A DNA stretch of 64,000 nt from assembly GCF_018882415.1 (NCBI RefSeq), contig NZ_JACVOL010000001.1, positions 706,253 through 770,252 of the forward strand, written 5' to 3'. Shown in pieces: positions 46,674-57,468 of this stretch (positions are counted from its first letter, which is position 1; each line of letters begins with the position of its first letter). A program made the translations under genes and the position numbers. The notes under the pieces are model-generated. The model did no database searches and was not told where the DNA came from. It saw nothing but the letters and a program-made list of their open reading frames with translations. The stretch comes from Polynucleobacter sp. 86C-FISCH (GTDB taxonomy: Bacteria; Pseudomonadota; Gammaproteobacteria; Burkholderiales; Burkholderiaceae).

Positions 46674-48260
46674 CTAATAAAAGCCCAGGCTGATGATCAA
46701 AATTCCCGCCAAAAACCCGCCTGCAAAGAGCAAAGCGCCGGCCAGTAGGCGGTGAGTACGTCTTTCTTCGAGCAAAAGGGCCTTTAGGACCTCAATTTCG
46801 CCGTTTTGGTCTTTTACGGGATTTCTGCCTTTAGCCAAGCTATCCGCTATCAAACGAGGCAATGTGGGCAGAATCTTGGCCCAAGTAGGCGCCTCTTCCT
46901 TTAAGCCATCTAATAATCCACGCCATCCTAATTGCTTACTTACCCATCTCTCCAAAATCGGCTTGGCTGTTTTCCAAAGATCCAGATCGGGATCAAGTTG
47001 ACGGGCCAGACCCTCTACATTCAAGAGAGTTTTTTGCAATAAGGTCAGTTGTGGCTGAATTTCTACTTTAAAGCGGCGTGATGTCTGGAATAAACGCATC
47101 AACACGATACCCAGAGAAATTTCTTTTAGCGGGCGATCAAAGTAGGGTTCACAAACAGAGCGTACTGCACCCTCCAATTCTTCAACACGAGTATTGGCAG
47201 GCACCCAGCCTGACTCGATATGCAACTCAGCAACGCGTCGGTAATCACGATTAAAGAATGCCAAGAAATTCAGTGCTAAATAGTTTTTATCAGTCTCACT
47301 TAATGCGCCAACGATTCCAAAATCAAGCGAAATGAAGCGGCCAAATGTTTCTGGCTCTAAGCTAATCATGATGTTGCCAGGATGCATATCTGCATGGAAG
47401 AACCCATACTCAAATACTTGAGTAAAGAATATCTCTACGCCATCAGCAGCCAGCTTTTTAAAGTCAACTCCAGCCTCTCGTAGTGCATCAGTTTTTCCAA
47501 TTGAGATGCCATACATTCTCTCCATCACAATCACATTGGTATGACAAAGATCCCAATACATTTCCGGAATCATGAGTTTCTCGGAGTCCGCAAACTGCCT
47601 ACGTAATTGGCTTGCATTAGCAGCCTCGCGCATGAGATCCAACTCATCATGCAAATACGTATCAAACTCTGCTACGTTCTCACGCGGCTTTAAACGTCGA
47701 CCATCTTCGGAACTTTTTTCAATCACCTTGGCAAGGTCATACATCAATGCCAGATCACCATTAATCACCGGCAAAATACCGGGGCGTAGAACTTTGATAG
47801 CTACTGCACGACCTTCCCACTCAGGACGTTTATCTGTTCCACGCAATACACCAAAGTGCACCTGCGCCACTGAGGCGCTAGCAACTGGAGTTGCATCAAA
47901 GCTAATAAACACTTCCTCAATTGGTTGCCCTAGATCTTTCTCAATTAAGCGACGAGATTCTTCATTTGAGAATGGTGGTACTTGATCCTGCAGCTTAGCC
48001 AACTCATTGGCGATGTCTTCTGGCAATAAGTCGCGACGGGTAGAAAGAACCTGTCCAAACTTTACAAATATCGGGCCTAGCGCTTCTAGTGTTAATCGAA
48101 TGCGTTCACCTCTAGGCAAATGTGTGCCAGGAGAAACCCAACAAAGCATCGTTAAGAAACCACGGCGAATGCCTGGTCTTAAAAGATCGCGAAGCAAAGG
48201 CAATAAGCCATAACGCCAAGCAGTAAAAAAGATGAAGTAAAGACGAGCAATGCGACGCAC
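46674..48260 (-). CDS. ubiB: Ubiquinone biosynthesis regulatory kinase-like protein UbiB
   Basis: The 528-residue atypical kinase-like protein has the KxGQ motif in [19 protein letters not shown], the ATP-site lysine in [10 protein letters not shown], catalytic-type motifs [10 protein letters not shown] and DFGIVG, and two C-terminal membrane helices. It supports ubiquinone synthesis, probably by ATP-dependent handling of lipid intermediates. The start codon is GTG at 48260, 2 bases after the ubiJ stop. Confidence 0.96.
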   Translation of the reverse strand: MRRIARLYFIFFTAWRYGLLPLLRDLLRPGIRRGFLTMLCWVSPGTHLPRGERIRLTLEALGPIFVKFGQVLSTRRDLLPEDIANELAKLQDQVPPFSNEESRRLIEKDLGQPIEEVFISFDATPVASASVAQVHFGVLRGTDKRPEWEGRAVAIKVLRPGILPVINGDLALMYDLAKVIEKSSEDGRRLKPRENVAEFDTYLHDELDLMREAANASQLRRQFADSEKLMIPEMYWDLCHTNVIVMERMYGISIGKTDALREAGVDFKKLAADGVEIFFTQVFEYGFFHADMHPGNIMISLEPETFGRFISLDFGIVGALSETDKNYLALNFLAFFNRDYRRVAELHIESGWVPANTRVEELEGAVRSVCEPYFDRPLKEISLGIVLMRLFQTSRRFKVEIQPQLTLLQKTLLNVEGLARQLDPDLDLWKTAKPILERWVSKQLGWRGLLDGLKEEAPTWAKILPTLPRLIADSLAKGRNPVKDQNGEIEVLKALLLEERRTHRLLAGALLFAGGFLAGILIISLGFY

Positions 48261-48262
48261 GA

Positions 48263-48883
48263 TTATTTAGCCTTTTGCTCTAGAAGTTGAATGCGCTTTT
48301 CCATGCGATCTACCGATTCGCGCAATTCGCTTAATTCAGATTTACGAATCATAAAATCTCGTTTATTTAAAAGCACTTTTCTCTCTTCGCTGACATACTC
48401 CACTACATTGTCCAGCAAATCACCAGCAGCAGAGCGAGTGGCGGAGACAAACTTTTTCCCTTGTCTTACCGCAAAGTTTGCTGGTGCATCACCCACTAAA
48501 CGTGCTAAATCTTCCTCGTACTCCCAACGCAGCTGTCCAGCAAGACGACCCAATAGTTGAGCCAAATCTGCATCACCAGTAATTTTTACCGCCTTGAAGG
48601 CTTGCTCGCGCAATGAACCAGTGCTGCCAGCCAAATCACTTAGCGCTTTTGAAGAAACCTCTAAAGTAAGTGCAGGAGCCTCGATCTCTTTTAGGCTAGC
48701 CAATAAACCATCGGGCTTTATCTCAAAGCACAGGTCGCCCAGCGGAAGCTGTAACAAAATGGTTTTATTAGCATGGCGAGCCAACTCAGTACATGCCCAT
48801 GGCTCACTAGCTAAAACATGGTTGATCCCCCGGCAGGCAGCGCTGGAGGCAATCGTATGGGTGGTTGAGAAATGTGTGTTCAT
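48263..48883 (-). CDS. ubiJ: Ubiquinone biosynthesis accessory factor UbiJ (SCP2-like)
   Basis: The 206-residue protein has an SCP2-type lipid-binding domain and a C-terminal coiled coil ([20 protein letters not shown]), as in UbiJ, which helps hold the soluble ubiquinone-synthesis complex. Assignment rests on this architecture and on ubiE and ubiB nearby. The ATG at 48883 has no Shine-Dalgarno sequence because a terminator T-run abuts it. An in-frame TTG at 48925, 12 bases after the tim44 stop, would add 14 residues encoded by the hairpin. Confidence 0.82.
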   Translation of the reverse strand: MNTHFSTTHTIASSAACRGINHVLASEPWACTELARHANKTILLQLPLGDLCFEIKPDGLLASLKEIEAPALTLEVSSKALSDLAGSTGSLREQAFKAVKITGDADLAQLLGRLAGQLRWEYEEDLARLVGDAPANFAVRQGKKFVSATRSAAGDLLDNVVEYVSEERKVLLNKRDFMIRKSELSELRESVDRMEKRIQLLEQKAK

Positions 48884-48890
48884 AAGTGTA

Positions 48891-48915
48891 AAAAACCCGC
48901 ACAAGTGCGGGTTTT
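48891..48915 (-). terminator. Terminator hairpin between the Tim44-like gene and ubiJ
   Basis: AAAACCCGCAC (48892-48902) and GTGCGGGTTTT (48905-48915) form an 11-bp stem around AA; on the minus strand a T-run follows directly. It is a textbook intrinsic terminator, but it ends only about 8 bases before the ubiJ ATG, so read-through or another promoter is needed for ubiJ-ubiB. Confidence 0.8.
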
Positions 48916-48936
48916 CCGACGGCAAGTACCTAAAGC

Positions 48937-49848
48937 TTAAACCAACTGGGTGATACCCGCCAGTACCCAGCCGCCAGGGCCCTCTACTGGCTTACTTAGA
49001 TTCCAAATTTCTGAGAAGTCGCTCGCTGGTGCGCCCTGTTGCTCACGAATCATGCCGCTGAACTGAACGCTACAGAAATAATGACCATCAGCCGTCTCAA
49101 TTCCCAAGAGTTGAGCATTGATAGTGACAACATCGGTTTGATTGCTTGCATCAGTACGACCGGCTAGATCCTGTTGGATTGTGGCAAACATTTCTGGAGT
49201 TGTAAATTCTCGCAAAGAAGCAAGATCACCCTGATCCCATGCTTTTTGCAAGGTTGCAAAATATTGTTTTGCATTCTCAAGGAATGTCTGCTGATCAAAA
49301 CCAGGAGGCAAGGTTGATTGAAATGGCTCAGGCTCTGCACTGACTCCGCCAAATGCGTTTGCAGCAGGAGTAAAAGCCGGCTCCTGTCTTGGTGTCTGAT
49401 CCAAGCCAGTGCGCTGCATTCCATTTGAGGAAAGATTAGGGCTTTGACCTGCACTAGACATTTTTGGCATGAGCTTGCGCATTACAAACATAATCGCAAA
49501 GCCTGCCAAAACAGCAATCAACAAACCAGTGATCAAAGAAGAGGCTGCCTCACCCAAACCAAAATGGGACAAGAGGTAACCAATACCCAAGCCTGCAGCT
49601 AAGCCACCCAAAATGCCACCCATGCCGCCAAAACGACTAGGCGCAGGAGCTTGTGGAGCTGGAGCAGGTGCAGCAGGCTGTGCTTGCTGTGCAGGTTTTT
49701 GTACTGGCGCAGCTTGCTTTTGAATTGGCGCACTTGGGGCTCTGCCTACGCTCTTACCACCACCTAAACGAGCGGCATCAACATGACCCACTGTTGCAAA
49801 AATTAAAGTAAGACTCAAGAGTGTTGCTTTAAAAAAATGTTTATTCAT
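48937..49848 (-). CDS. Tim44-like domain protein, exported or membrane-anchored
   Basis: The 303-residue protein starts with a signal peptide or anchor (MNKHFFKATLLSLTLIFATV...VDAA), then an Ala/Pro/Gln low-complexity stretch, a glycine-rich membrane segment near residues 85-140, and a C-terminal Tim44-like domain (about 190-303). Bacterial Tim44-like proteins are poorly understood. The ATG at 49848 is preceded by AGG. It sits between ubiE and ubiJ, breaking the E. coli order ubiE-ubiJ-ubiB. Confidence 0.8.
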   Translation of the reverse strand: MNKHFFKATLLSLTLIFATVGHVDAARLGGGKSVGRAPSAPIQKQAAPVQKPAQQAQPAAPAPAPQAPAPSRFGGMGGILGGLAAGLGIGYLLSHFGLGEAASSLITGLLIAVLAGFAIMFVMRKLMPKMSSAGQSPNLSSNGMQRTGLDQTPRQEPAFTPAANAFGGVSAEPEPFQSTLPPGFDQQTFLENAKQYFATLQKAWDQGDLASLREFTTPEMFATIQQDLAGRTDASNQTDVVTINAQLLGIETADGHYFCSVQFSGMIREQQGAPASDFSEIWNLSKPVEGPGGWVLAGITQLV

Positions 49849-49884
49849 AAACCTGTACCCCTTCTTATAACTGCTCAATTTCTT

Positions 49885-49908
49885 TAGTTTTTAAGACTTT
49901 AAAAACTA
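49885..49908. repeat. AT-rich inverted repeat between ubiE and the Tim44-like gene
   Basis: TAGTTTTTAA (49885-49894) and TTAAAAACTA (49899-49908) are perfectly complementary around GACT. It has no GC-rich stem or clean T-tail, so a terminator is unlikely. It lies in the upstream region of the tim44-like gene and could be a regulator site. Confidence 0.4.
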
Positions 49909-49916
49909 TACAACTA

Positions 49917-50660
49917 TCAGTATTTAATACCAATATGTAGGGCAACGATACCCCCAGTCATCCTATGGGTTTCCACTTCATCAAAACCCACTCCTAACAT
50001 CATTTCTTTGAGGGTTTGTGCATCTGGATGCATACGAATGGATTCCGCCAAATAGCGATAGCTCTCTGAATCTTGAGCAATCTTCTCACCCAACCATGGC
50101 AAAACCTTAAAAGAATAGGTGTCATATACCGGCTGCAAAAAGGCATCTGGCTTCGAAAACTCCAATACCAATACACGGCCACCCGGCTTTATTACCCGAC
50201 GCATTTCACCTAAAGCTAGCTCTTTGTGCGTCATATTGCGCAAACCAAAGGCAACCGTAACTACGTCAAAATGATTATTAGGAAATGGAATCTTTTCTGC
50301 ATCAAACTGCACACAAGGCAAAGCCATTCCGCGATCTAAGAGTCGATCACGACCAACTCCCAGCATAGAGGCATTAATGTCGCTTAGCCAAACTTGAGCG
50401 TCGGGGTTGCGACCCCAGTCGGCTGCTTTTGCAAATGCTGCAGCTAAGTCGCCAGTTCCACCGGCAATATCTAAAACCTTTTGACCTGGGCGAACATTTG
50501 CGCGCGCAATCGTAATTTTTTTCCAAACACGGTGTAAACCAAATGACATAAGGTCATTCATCACGTCATATTTACTAGCTACCGAGTGAAATACTTCAGC
50601 AACCTTACCGGCCTTCTCGGCCTCATCAACGCTTTGATAACCAAAGTGCGTTTTACTCAT
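49917..50660 (-). CDS. ubiE: Ubiquinone/menaquinone C-methyltransferase UbiE
   Basis: The 247-residue SAM methyltransferase has the family start [24 protein letters not shown] motif [11 protein letters not shown] and the second signature [10 protein letters not shown]. It C-methylates the demethoxy-quinone ring. The ATG at 50660 overlaps the DUF971 stop (TAATG), chosen over an in-frame start 15 bases upstream. Confidence 0.97.
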   Translation of the reverse strand: MSKTHFGYQSVDEAEKAGKVAEVFHSVASKYDVMNDLMSFGLHRVWKKITIARANVRPGQKVLDIAGGTGDLAAAFAKAADWGRNPDAQVWLSDINASMLGVGRDRLLDRGMALPCVQFDAEKIPFPNNHFDVVTVAFGLRNMTHKELALGEMRRVIKPGGRVLVLEFSKPDAFLQPVYDTYSFKVLPWLGEKIAQDSESYRYLAESIRMHPDAQTLKEMMLGVGFDEVETHRMTGGIVALHIGIKY

Positions 50661-51058
50661 TAGTGACTTCCACAAGAATGACCGCCCGACTGTCCTGGCT
50701 GCGCCATAGGCGCATCACGATCAAGACCAGCAGCAGCCAATTTATCTAAATGCTCTTTCCATAACTGCTCTTGGTTTTCGCACAAGAAATATAAAAAATC
50801 CCAAGAGTACAAACCTGAATCGTGTCCATCAGAAAAACTTGGCTTGAGGGCATAGTGGCCAACAGGCTCAATGTTTGCGATCAAGACATCGCGCTTACCA
50901 GTTTGCAATGTTTCTTGTCCAGGTCCATGACCTTGAACTTCCGCAGAGGGAGATAGAACTCTTAAAAACTCAAAGGGCAATTTATAAGTCTGGCCATTCT
51001 CGTATGAGAGCTCTAGAACCTTGGACTGTTGATGCACAACGATGTTGCTTGGAATCAT
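50660..51058 (-). CDS. DUF971 (gamma-butyrobetaine hydroxylase-like N-terminal domain) protein
   Basis: The 132-residue protein has the DUF971 pattern [20 protein letters not shown] and [17 protein letters not shown], seen as a separate protein or as the N-terminal zinc-binding domain of carnitine-synthesis hydroxylases. The C-terminus is His/Gly/Ser-rich. Some relatives are linked to Fe-S cluster assembly. Start and stop codons overlap those of both neighbours (TAATG each), so it is translationally coupled between the large dehydrogenase and ubiE. Confidence 0.85.
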   Translation of the reverse strand: MIPSNIVVHQQSKVLELSYENGQTYKLPFEFLRVLSPSAEVQGHGPGQETLQTGKRDVLIANIEPVGHYALKPSFSDGHDSGLYSWDFLYFLCENQEQLWKEHLDKLAAAGLDRDAPMAQPGQSGGHSCGSH

Positions 51059-54000
51059 TAAACGAGAACCCTCTCAATACCGCCTTGGTTTGCTTTAGCA
51101 ACGTAGTCCTGCATCCAGTCTTTGCCTAACAACTTCTGCGCCATCTCCACCACAATGTAATCCGCTGTCGTATCGCTATCAGCATCAAAACGTGTCAGAC
51201 CCTGTAAGCAGGATGGGCAGCTAGTCAGCACTTTGACATCGCCAGTGAAATCACCTTGACGCAATTCATTGGCAGCTTTTTCCATTTCAATCTGCTTACG
51301 GAAACGAACTTGCGTAGAGATATCAGGACGAGTTACAGCCAGAGTTCCAGACTCGCCACAACAACGATCATTTTTAGTAATGGCTTTGCCATCTTCGAGT
51401 TGAATTAACTCATTGACCGTCTTCAAGGGATCCTGCAACTTCATTGGTGAGTGACAAGGATCGTGATACATATATTTCACGCCAGTGACGCCAGAGAGCT
51501 TCACACCCTTTTCAGCCAAGAACTCATGAATATCAATAATTCGGCAACCAGGGAAAATCTGCTCAAACTGATAGCCGGCCAACTGGTCATAACAAGTGCC
51601 ACATGAAACTACGACGGTCTTGATATCCAAGTAATTCAGAGTATTGGCAACACGGTGGAATAAGACACGGTTATCCGTGATCATCTTCTCAGCTTTATCA
51701 AAGTCGCCATTACCGCGCTGTGGATAGCCACAGCAAAGGTAGCCTGGAGGTAATACCGTTTGCACACCTACATTCCACAACATAGCCTGAGTAGCTAAGC
51801 CTACCTGTGAGAACAAACGCTCAGAGCCACAGCCCGGGAAATAAAACACTGCTTCAGTATCAGCAGAAGTCGTTTTAGGGTCCCGAATAATTGGTACATA
51901 GTTAGCGTCTTCAATATCCAATAAAGCGCGAGCGGTTTTCTTAGGTAAATTGCCTGGCATCTTCTTGTTAACAAAGAAGATCACCTGCTCTTTAACGCTC
52001 GGCTTACCCACAGTTGCAGGAGGGTGGGCTGTTTGTTGTTTGGCAAACTTGCGCAGAACATCATTACCCAAGCGCTGTAGCTTGTAACCCCAACCAATCA
52101 TCGTCTTGCGGGCAAGATGGATGCTTTCTGGGCTAGTCGCATTAAGGAAGAACATTGACGCAGCAGTACCAGGATTAAAACGTTGCTGACCCATCTTACG
52201 CAATAAATTACGCATGTTCATAGTGACGTCACCAAAGTCGATCTTGACAGGACAAGGCGTCAAACACTTGTGACATACGGTGCAATGTGCGGCTACATCG
52301 TCAAACATTTCCCAATGACGAATCGAAACGCCACGACGTGTCTGCTCTTCGTACAAGAAGGCTTCAATCAATAATGAGGTTGCCAGAATCTTATCGCGTG
52401 GGCTGTAAAGCAAGTTTGCACGTGGCACGTGTGTAGAACACACTGGCTTACATTTACCGCAACGCAAGCAATCTTTCACGCTATCAGCAATCGCGCCAAT
52501 ATCACTTTGCTGCATGATGATTGACTCATGACCCATCAAGCCAAAGCTTGGTGTGTAAGCCATACTCAGATCTGCATGCGGCATTAATTTGCCTTTGTTA
52601 AAGCGGCCTTCTGGATCAACGCGATTCTTATAACTACGGAAGTCTTTTAACTCGGCTTCAGTTAAATACTCTAACTTGGTGATGCCAATACCATGCTCAC
52701 CAGAGATTACTCCGTCTAATGAGCGCGCTAACTTCATGATGCGATCTACGGCACGATGGGCATCTTGCAACATCTCATAGTCATCAGAGTTGACAGGGAT
52801 ATTAGTGTGAACGTTACCGTCACCCGCATGCATATGCAAAGCCACGAACACACGCTTACGCAAAATATTTTTATGAATGGCTTCCAACTCAGTGAGAATA
52901 GGCTCAAACGCTAGACCACCAAAGATGATGCGCAACTCTGAACGTACTTCCTCTTTCCAGGAAGCGCGCAAGCTGTAATCCTGCAGACGGGGGAAATAAG
53001 AGTCCATCTCAGTAAGCCACTCAGCCCACTTTCCGCGAACCTTAGCAATTAAATCTAGCGCTTGCTGAACACGATCGCCCAAGATTTCTGCTGTTGGAAT
53101 CTCATACTCAGCATCACTCTTACCAAGCGGTAAAGCACTCTTCTTCAAGAAAGCTTCTAGACCATCGAGCACTTGCAGCTTATTTTTGAGAGAAAGCTCA
53201 ATATTGATACGATCAATGCCATCGGTGTACTCGCCCATACGTGGCAAAGGAATTACGACGTCTTCATTGATCTTAAATGCGTTGGTATGACGGGCAATCG
53301 CAGCTGTACGAGCGCGATCTAGCCAAAACTTCTTACGCGCTTCCGCGCTAACGGCAACAAAACCTTCGCCAACCCGTAAGTTGGCCATACGCACTACTTC
53401 ACTAGTTGCAGCGGCAACGGCCTCTTCATCATCACCTGCAATATCGCCAATCAACACCATCTTAGGCAAGCTATTGCGCTTAGATTTTGTTGAGTAACCA
53501 ACCGCTCTTAAGTAACGATCATCTAAATGCTCAAGGCCTGCCAAGATTGGGCCGCCTTGCTTACTTAATCCGTCTAGGTAAGCCTTGATTTCTACAATGC
53601 TCGGAATAGCTTCGCGTGCTTGACCAAAAAACTCCAAACAAACTGTGCGCATGAATTTAGGCATCCGATGCAAAACCCAAGTTGCACTGGTAATCAAACC
53701 ATCGCAACCTTCTTTTTGCACACCAGGTAATCCCGATAAAAACTTATCAGTAACGTCTTTTCCTAAACCTTCTTTACGGAAACGCTTGCCTTCGACTTCT
53801 AATAATTCTGTTTTGAGAATGCGCTGACCAGGTTCACTATTTCCATCAGACCAAGTTAACTGAAAACGTACCATTGCCACATCATGAATCTTGCCCATGT
53901 TGTGATCAAGACGTTCAACATCCAACCAATTACCTTCTGGATCAACCATGCGCCAGCTAGCGAGGTTGTCTAAAGCTGTTCCCCAAAGAACCGCTTTTTT

Positions 54001-54897
54001 ACCACCTGCATTCATCGCAATATTGCCGCCAATACAGCTGGCATCAGCAGAGGTCGGATCAACTGCAAACACAAGTCCAGCATGCTCCGCAGCATCTGAT
54101 ACGCAGCGAGTCACAACACCGGCGCCCGTGAAGATAGTTGACACTTCGCGGTCCAGGCCAGGAAGTTTTTTAGCTTTAACACCACCAATATCTTGCAACT
54201 TCTCAGTGTTAATAACTGCAGACATTGCATAGAGCGGAATTGCACCACCGGTATAACCAGTACCGCCTCCACGAGGAATAATGGTCAAACCTAATTCAAC
54301 ACAAGCTTTAACTAAACCCGGAATCTCAGATTCATAGTCAGGCTTGAGAACGACGAGTGGAAACTCAACACGCCAGTCTGTTGCATCAGTAACGTGCGCA
54401 GCACGAGACACACCATCAAAACAAATATTGTCAGAAGCGGTATGACGGCCCAACTCTTTTTTGGCGCGCTTACGAATGACTTCAACTTCTTTAAATCCAT
54501 TTTCAAAATTTTCAATTGCGCGATAGGCAGCGCTTAATAAAATTTCGACTTGATCTGCAGAGTCGCCGCTATTACGCTTCTTGACTTCGCCCAAGCGATG
54601 CCAGAGAGCATCGATTAATTGCTTGCGACGATTTGGACTATCGAGCAAGTCATCTTGCAAGAATGGGTTACGCTGAACAACCCAGATATCACCGAGAATC
54701 TCAAACAACATCCGCGCAGAACGGCCAGTACGGCGAACGCCACGTAAGTTATTTAAAACGCGCCATGACTCCTCACCCAATAGGCGAATAACAATCTCTC
54801 GATCGGAAAAGGAGGTGTAGTTGTAGGGAATTTCACGCAGACGGGGGGAACCCGCCTCAGCGTCCAACAACTGGTTCAAAGCTAGTGGGGCGTTCAT
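51058..54897 (-). CDS. Large FAD-linked oxidase / Fe-S / CCG-domain dehydrogenase (DUF3683 protein)
   Basis: The 1279-residue protein has an N-terminal DUF3683-like part (about 1-170), a FAD-binding PCMH-type domain with [16 protein letters not shown] near 205-222, and an FAD-oxidase C-terminal domain (about 450-770). Two 4Fe-4S motifs, [11 protein letters not shown] and [11 protein letters not shown], lie near 808 and 870. Two cysteine-rich CCG domains have [11 protein letters not shown] near 1020 and DPCHSPMKL near 1146. It fuses GlcD-like and GlpC/GlcF-like functions of 2-hydroxyacid (D-lactate, glycolate or 2-hydroxyglutarate) dehydrogenases. The substrate is unknown. Confidence 0.85.
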   Translation of the reverse strand: MNAPLALNQLLDAEAGSPRLREIPYNYTSFSDREIVIRLLGEESWRVLNNLRGVRRTGRSARMLFEILGDIWVVQRNPFLQDDLLDSPNRRKQLIDALWHRLGEVKKRNSGDSADQVEILLSAAYRAIENFENGFKEVEVIRKRAKKELGRHTASDNICFDGVSRAAHVTDATDWRVEFPLVVLKPDYESEIPGLVKACVELGLTIIPRGGGTGYTGGAIPLYAMSAVINTEKLQDIGGVKAKKLPGLDREVSTIFTGAGVVTRCVSDAAEHAGLVFAVDPTSADASCIGGNIAMNAGGKKAVLWGTALDNLASWRMVDPEGNWLDVERLDHNMGKIHDVAMVRFQLTWSDGNSEPGQRILKTELLEVEGKRFRKEGLGKDVTDKFLSGLPGVQKEGCDGLITSATWVLHRMPKFMRTVCLEFFGQAREAIPSIVEIKAYLDGLSKQGGPILAGLEHLDDRYLRAVGYSTKSKRNSLPKMVLIGDIAGDDEEAVAAATSEVVRMANLRVGEGFVAVSAEARKKFWLDRARTAAIARHTNAFKINEDVVIPLPRMGEYTDGIDRINIELSLKNKLQVLDGLEAFLKKSALPLGKSDAEYEIPTAEILGDRVQQALDLIAKVRGKWAEWLTEMDSYFPRLQDYSLRASWKEEVRSELRIIFGGLAFEPILTELEAIHKNILRKRVFVALHMHAGDGNVHTNIPVNSDDYEMLQDAHRAVDRIMKLARSLDGVISGEHGIGITKLEYLTEAELKDFRSYKNRVDPEGRFNKGKLMPHADLSMAYTPSFGLMGHESIIMQQSDIGAIADSVKDCLRCGKCKPVCSTHVPRANLLYSPRDKILATSLLIEAFLYEEQTRRGVSIRHWEMFDDVAAHCTVCHKCLTPCPVKIDFGDVTMNMRNLLRKMGQQRFNPGTAASMFFLNATSPESIHLARKTMIGWGYKLQRLGNDVLRKFAKQQTAHPPATVGKPSVKEQVIFFVNKKMPGNLPKKTARALLDIEDANYVPIIRDPKTTSADTEAVFYFPGCGSERLFSQVGLATQAMLWNVGVQTVLPPGYLCCGYPQRGNGDFDKAEKMITDNRVLFHRVANTLNYLDIKTVVVSCGTCYDQLAGYQFEQIFPGCRIIDIHEFLAEKGVKLSGVTGVKYMYHDPCHSPMKLQDPLKTVNELIQLEDGKAITKNDRCCGESGTLAVTRPDISTQVRFRKQIEMEKAANELRQGDFTGDVKVLTSCPSCLQGLTRFDADSDTTADYIVVEMAQKLLGKDWMQDYVAKANQGGIERVLV

Positions 54898-55010
54898 AGC
54901 GACATATTTGATAAATAAGCATTTTAATAGAGCAATCTTGATACTGGCAGTATTCCGAGAAAGCTGCTCCCAAAATAGATAAACCCTTGCAAATCTAAGG
55001 GCTTAGGAGC

Positions 55011-55034
55011 CATCCGTGGTACGCTCATCGGATG
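55011..55034 (+). promoter_or_regulatory. Inverted repeat enclosing the ilvA start codon
   Basis: CATCCG (55011-55016) and CGGATG (55029-55034) form a 6-bp stem whose 3' arm contains the ilvA ATG. AGGAG (55005-55009) lies just outside the hairpin, 22 bases before the ATG, too far for normal use. The same AGGAG is ideally spaced for a GTG at 55016 that opens a 20-codon frame ending inside ilvA. Confidence 0.35.
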
Positions 55035-56552
55035 GCAACGAACTATTTAAAGAAAATTTTATCGGCTCGCGTCTATGACGTAGCCAGGGAAACCGAGCTT
55101 CAGCCCGCCCCCGAGCTGACAAAGCGTTTGGGCAACCAGGTTCTCCTAAAAAGGGAAGATAACCAGCCGGTTTTCTCCTTCAAACTGCGTGGCGCCTATA
55201 ACAAAATGGCCCATTTACCCCCGGAAGCCTTAAAACGCGGGGTTATTGCAGCCTCCGCCGGCAATCATGCCCAAGGCGTTGCCCTATCGGCAGCCAAAAT
55301 GAAGTGCAAAGCCGTAATCGTGATGCCGGTAACCACTCCTAGCGTCAAAATTGATGCAGTTAAGGCTCGAGGCGGATCTTGGGTCGAAATCATCCTTCAT
55401 GGCGAATCCTATAGTGATGCCTTCAAGCATTCTGAAGTTTTAGGCAAAAAACGGGGCCTCACTTTTGTTCATCCATTCGACGATCCGGATGTCATTGCAG
55501 GCCAGGGAACTATCGCCCATGAAATTTTTACCCAATATGAAAAACCAATCGATGCAGTATTTGTAGCTATTGGTGGCGGTGGCCTAATTGCAGGTATTGG
55601 CGAATACATCAAAGCAGTTAGTCCAAAGACAAAAGTAATTGGCGTTCAAGCGTCAGACTCAGATGCCATGAATCAATCACTCAAGGCGAATAAGCGCATT
55701 GAGATGAAAGATGTTGGCTTGTTCTCAGACGGCACTGCTGTGAAACTCGTCGGCAAAGAAACATTCCGCATTTGCAAAAAAGTAGTCGACGAAATTATCA
55801 CCGTCGATACAGATGAAATCTGTGCAGCGATTAATGATGTCTTCACTGATACTCGCAGCATTCTTGAGCCCGCTGGCGCACTTGCCATTGCTGGGATGAA
55901 GAAGTACGTCGAGAAAAAGCGGATCAAGAAAAAAACCTTAGTGGCTGTGGCTTGCGGGGCTAATATGAACTTTAGCCGCCTGCGCTTTGTAGCTGAACGC
56001 GCAGATGTTGGCGAGTTCCGCGAAGCAGTATTTGCAGTGACAATTCCTGAGGAGCGCGGCTCCTTCAAACGCTTCTGCGAATTGCTTGGCAAACGCAATG
56101 TAACTGAATTTAACTATCGCATTGGTGATCAAAGCGAAGCCCATATTTTTGTAGGCATCAGCACACAAAAATCGGGGGATAGCGAAGCTATTGCAAAGCA
56201 TTTCCGCAAAGCCAAATTTGCAACGATTGACCTCACTCACGATGAATTAGCGAAATCACATTTACGCCACATGGTAGGCGGACATTCTGCTCTCGCTAAA
56301 GATGAATTGCTCTATCGCTTTGAATTTCCAGAACGTCCAGGCGCTCTGATGAAGTTTCTCACCAGCATGGCGCCAAACTGGAACATCAGCTTGTTCCACT
56401 ATCGCAATCATGGCGCTGACTATGGACGTATTTTGGTAGGCTTACAGGTCCCCAAGAATGAGCAGAAGAAATTCCAAAGCTTTTTGGCTGGCTTAGGCTA
56501 CCCACACTGGGACGAGAGCAATAACCCTGCTTATCGCTTGTTTCTTAAATAA
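55032..56552 (+). CDS. ilvA: Threonine ammonia-lyase, biosynthetic
   Basis: The 506-residue PLP enzyme has the cofactor lysine Lys51 in PVFSFKLRGAYNKM and the glycine-rich phosphate loop IGGGGLIAGIGEYI. Two C-terminal ACT-like regulatory domains (about 325-500) mark the isoleucine-inhibited biosynthetic form. It deaminates threonine to 2-oxobutanoate for isoleucine synthesis. The ATG at 55032 is the only in-frame start after a stop at 54996 and fits the E. coli N-terminus, though it lacks a nearby Shine-Dalgarno sequence. Confidence 0.97.
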   Translation: MATNYLKKILSARVYDVARETELQPAPELTKRLGNQVLLKREDNQPVFSFKLRGAYNKMAHLPPEALKRGVIAASAGNHAQGVALSAAKMKCKAVIVMPVTTPSVKIDAVKARGGSWVEIILHGESYSDAFKHSEVLGKKRGLTFVHPFDDPDVIAGQGTIAHEIFTQYEKPIDAVFVAIGGGGLIAGIGEYIKAVSPKTKVIGVQASDSDAMNQSLKANKRIEMKDVGLFSDGTAVKLVGKETFRICKKVVDEIITVDTDEICAAINDVFTDTRSILEPAGALAIAGMKKYVEKKRIKKKTLVAVACGANMNFSRLRFVAERADVGEFREAVFAVTIPEERGSFKRFCELLGKRNVTEFNYRIGDQSEAHIFVGISTQKSGDSEAIAKHFRKAKFATIDLTHDELAKSHLRHMVGGHSALAKDELLYRFEFPERPGALMKFLTSMAPNWNISLFHYRNHGADYGRILVGLQVPKNEQKKFQSFLAGLGYPHWDESNNPAYRLFLK

Positions 56553-57460
56553 TGTCATACACGCTCACCGGAAAACTCGTCGTCGCGATCTCCTCGCGCG
56601 CCCTGTTTGATTTCGAAGAAGAAAACCGCATCTTCGAATCAACCGATGACAGTGCGTATATGAAATTGCAGCTTGAACGTTTGAGTGAAGCAGCGCAAAA
56701 AGGGGTGGCCTTTCCATTGGTCAAGAAACTACTCGCCTTTAATGAAGAGGGTGAGCAGCGCGTTGAAGTGGTAATTCTTTCTCGCAACGATCCGGTAAGC
56801 GGCCTGCGAGTCTTCCGCTCTGCAGAGCATCACGGCTTGCATCTTGAGCGTGGCGTATTCACAAGAGGTCGCCCACCGTACCATTACCTACGCTCACTGC
56901 ATGCCAACCTCTTCTTATCTGCAAATGAAGATGATGTACGTGCAACGATTGATGCTGGATTTCCTGCGGCGCGTGTCTTTCCGGAATCTAGCAAAACAGC
57001 GGAGTCTCACCCGAATGAAATCCGCATTGCCTTTGACGGTGACGCGGTCCTCTTTTCAGATGAAGCTGAACAAGTGTTTCAGAAAAAAGGGCTTGAGGCC
57101 TTTGTTGATCATGAGAGCAAAAAGGTGGATATTCCCTTGCCTCCAGGCCCATTTAAGCCCTTGCTCGAAGCGCTCCACAGACTACAGCGTTCCACTAGTG
57201 AAAATGGTATGCGTATTCGTACCGCACTAGTGACAGCGCGTTCTGCGCCTGCACACGAGCGTGCCATTCGCACTTTGATGGCATGGGGCATTGATGTTGA
57301 TGAAGCAATGTTCTTAGGTGGCCTCTCGAAGAGTGAGTTCTTAAGAGAGTTTGAGCCGGACTTCTTCTTTGACGATCAAACTGGTCACTGCCAATCCGCT
57401 GCATCTGTTGCGCCAACAGGGCATGTAGTATCAGGCGTATCTAACAAGCCTAAGAAATAA
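56552..57460 (+). CDS. 5'-nucleotidase (cytosolic cN-I-like family)
   Basis: The 302-residue protein matches the 5'-nucleotidase family related to animal cN-I: AISSRALFDFEEENRIFE at the start, ILSRNDPVSGLRVF, and the HAD-type motifs IAFDGDAVLFSDE and DFFFDDQTGHC. It likely dephosphorylates nucleoside monophosphates in the cytoplasm. Its ATG overlaps the ilvA stop (TAATG), and queF starts 8 bases downstream, forming a three-gene operon. Confidence 0.85.
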   Translation: MSYTLTGKLVVAISSRALFDFEEENRIFESTDDSAYMKLQLERLSEAAQKGVAFPLVKKLLAFNEEGEQRVEVVILSRNDPVSGLRVFRSAEHHGLHLERGVFTRGRPPYHYLRSLHANLFLSANEDDVRATIDAGFPAARVFPESSKTAESHPNEIRIAFDGDAVLFSDEAEQVFQKKGLEAFVDHESKKVDIPLPPGPFKPLLEALHRLQRSTSENGMRIRTALVTARSAPAHERAIRTLMAWGIDVDEAMFLGGLSKSEFLREFEPDFFFDDQTGHCQSAASVAPTGHVVSGVSNKPKK

Positions 57461-57468
57461 AACAATTC

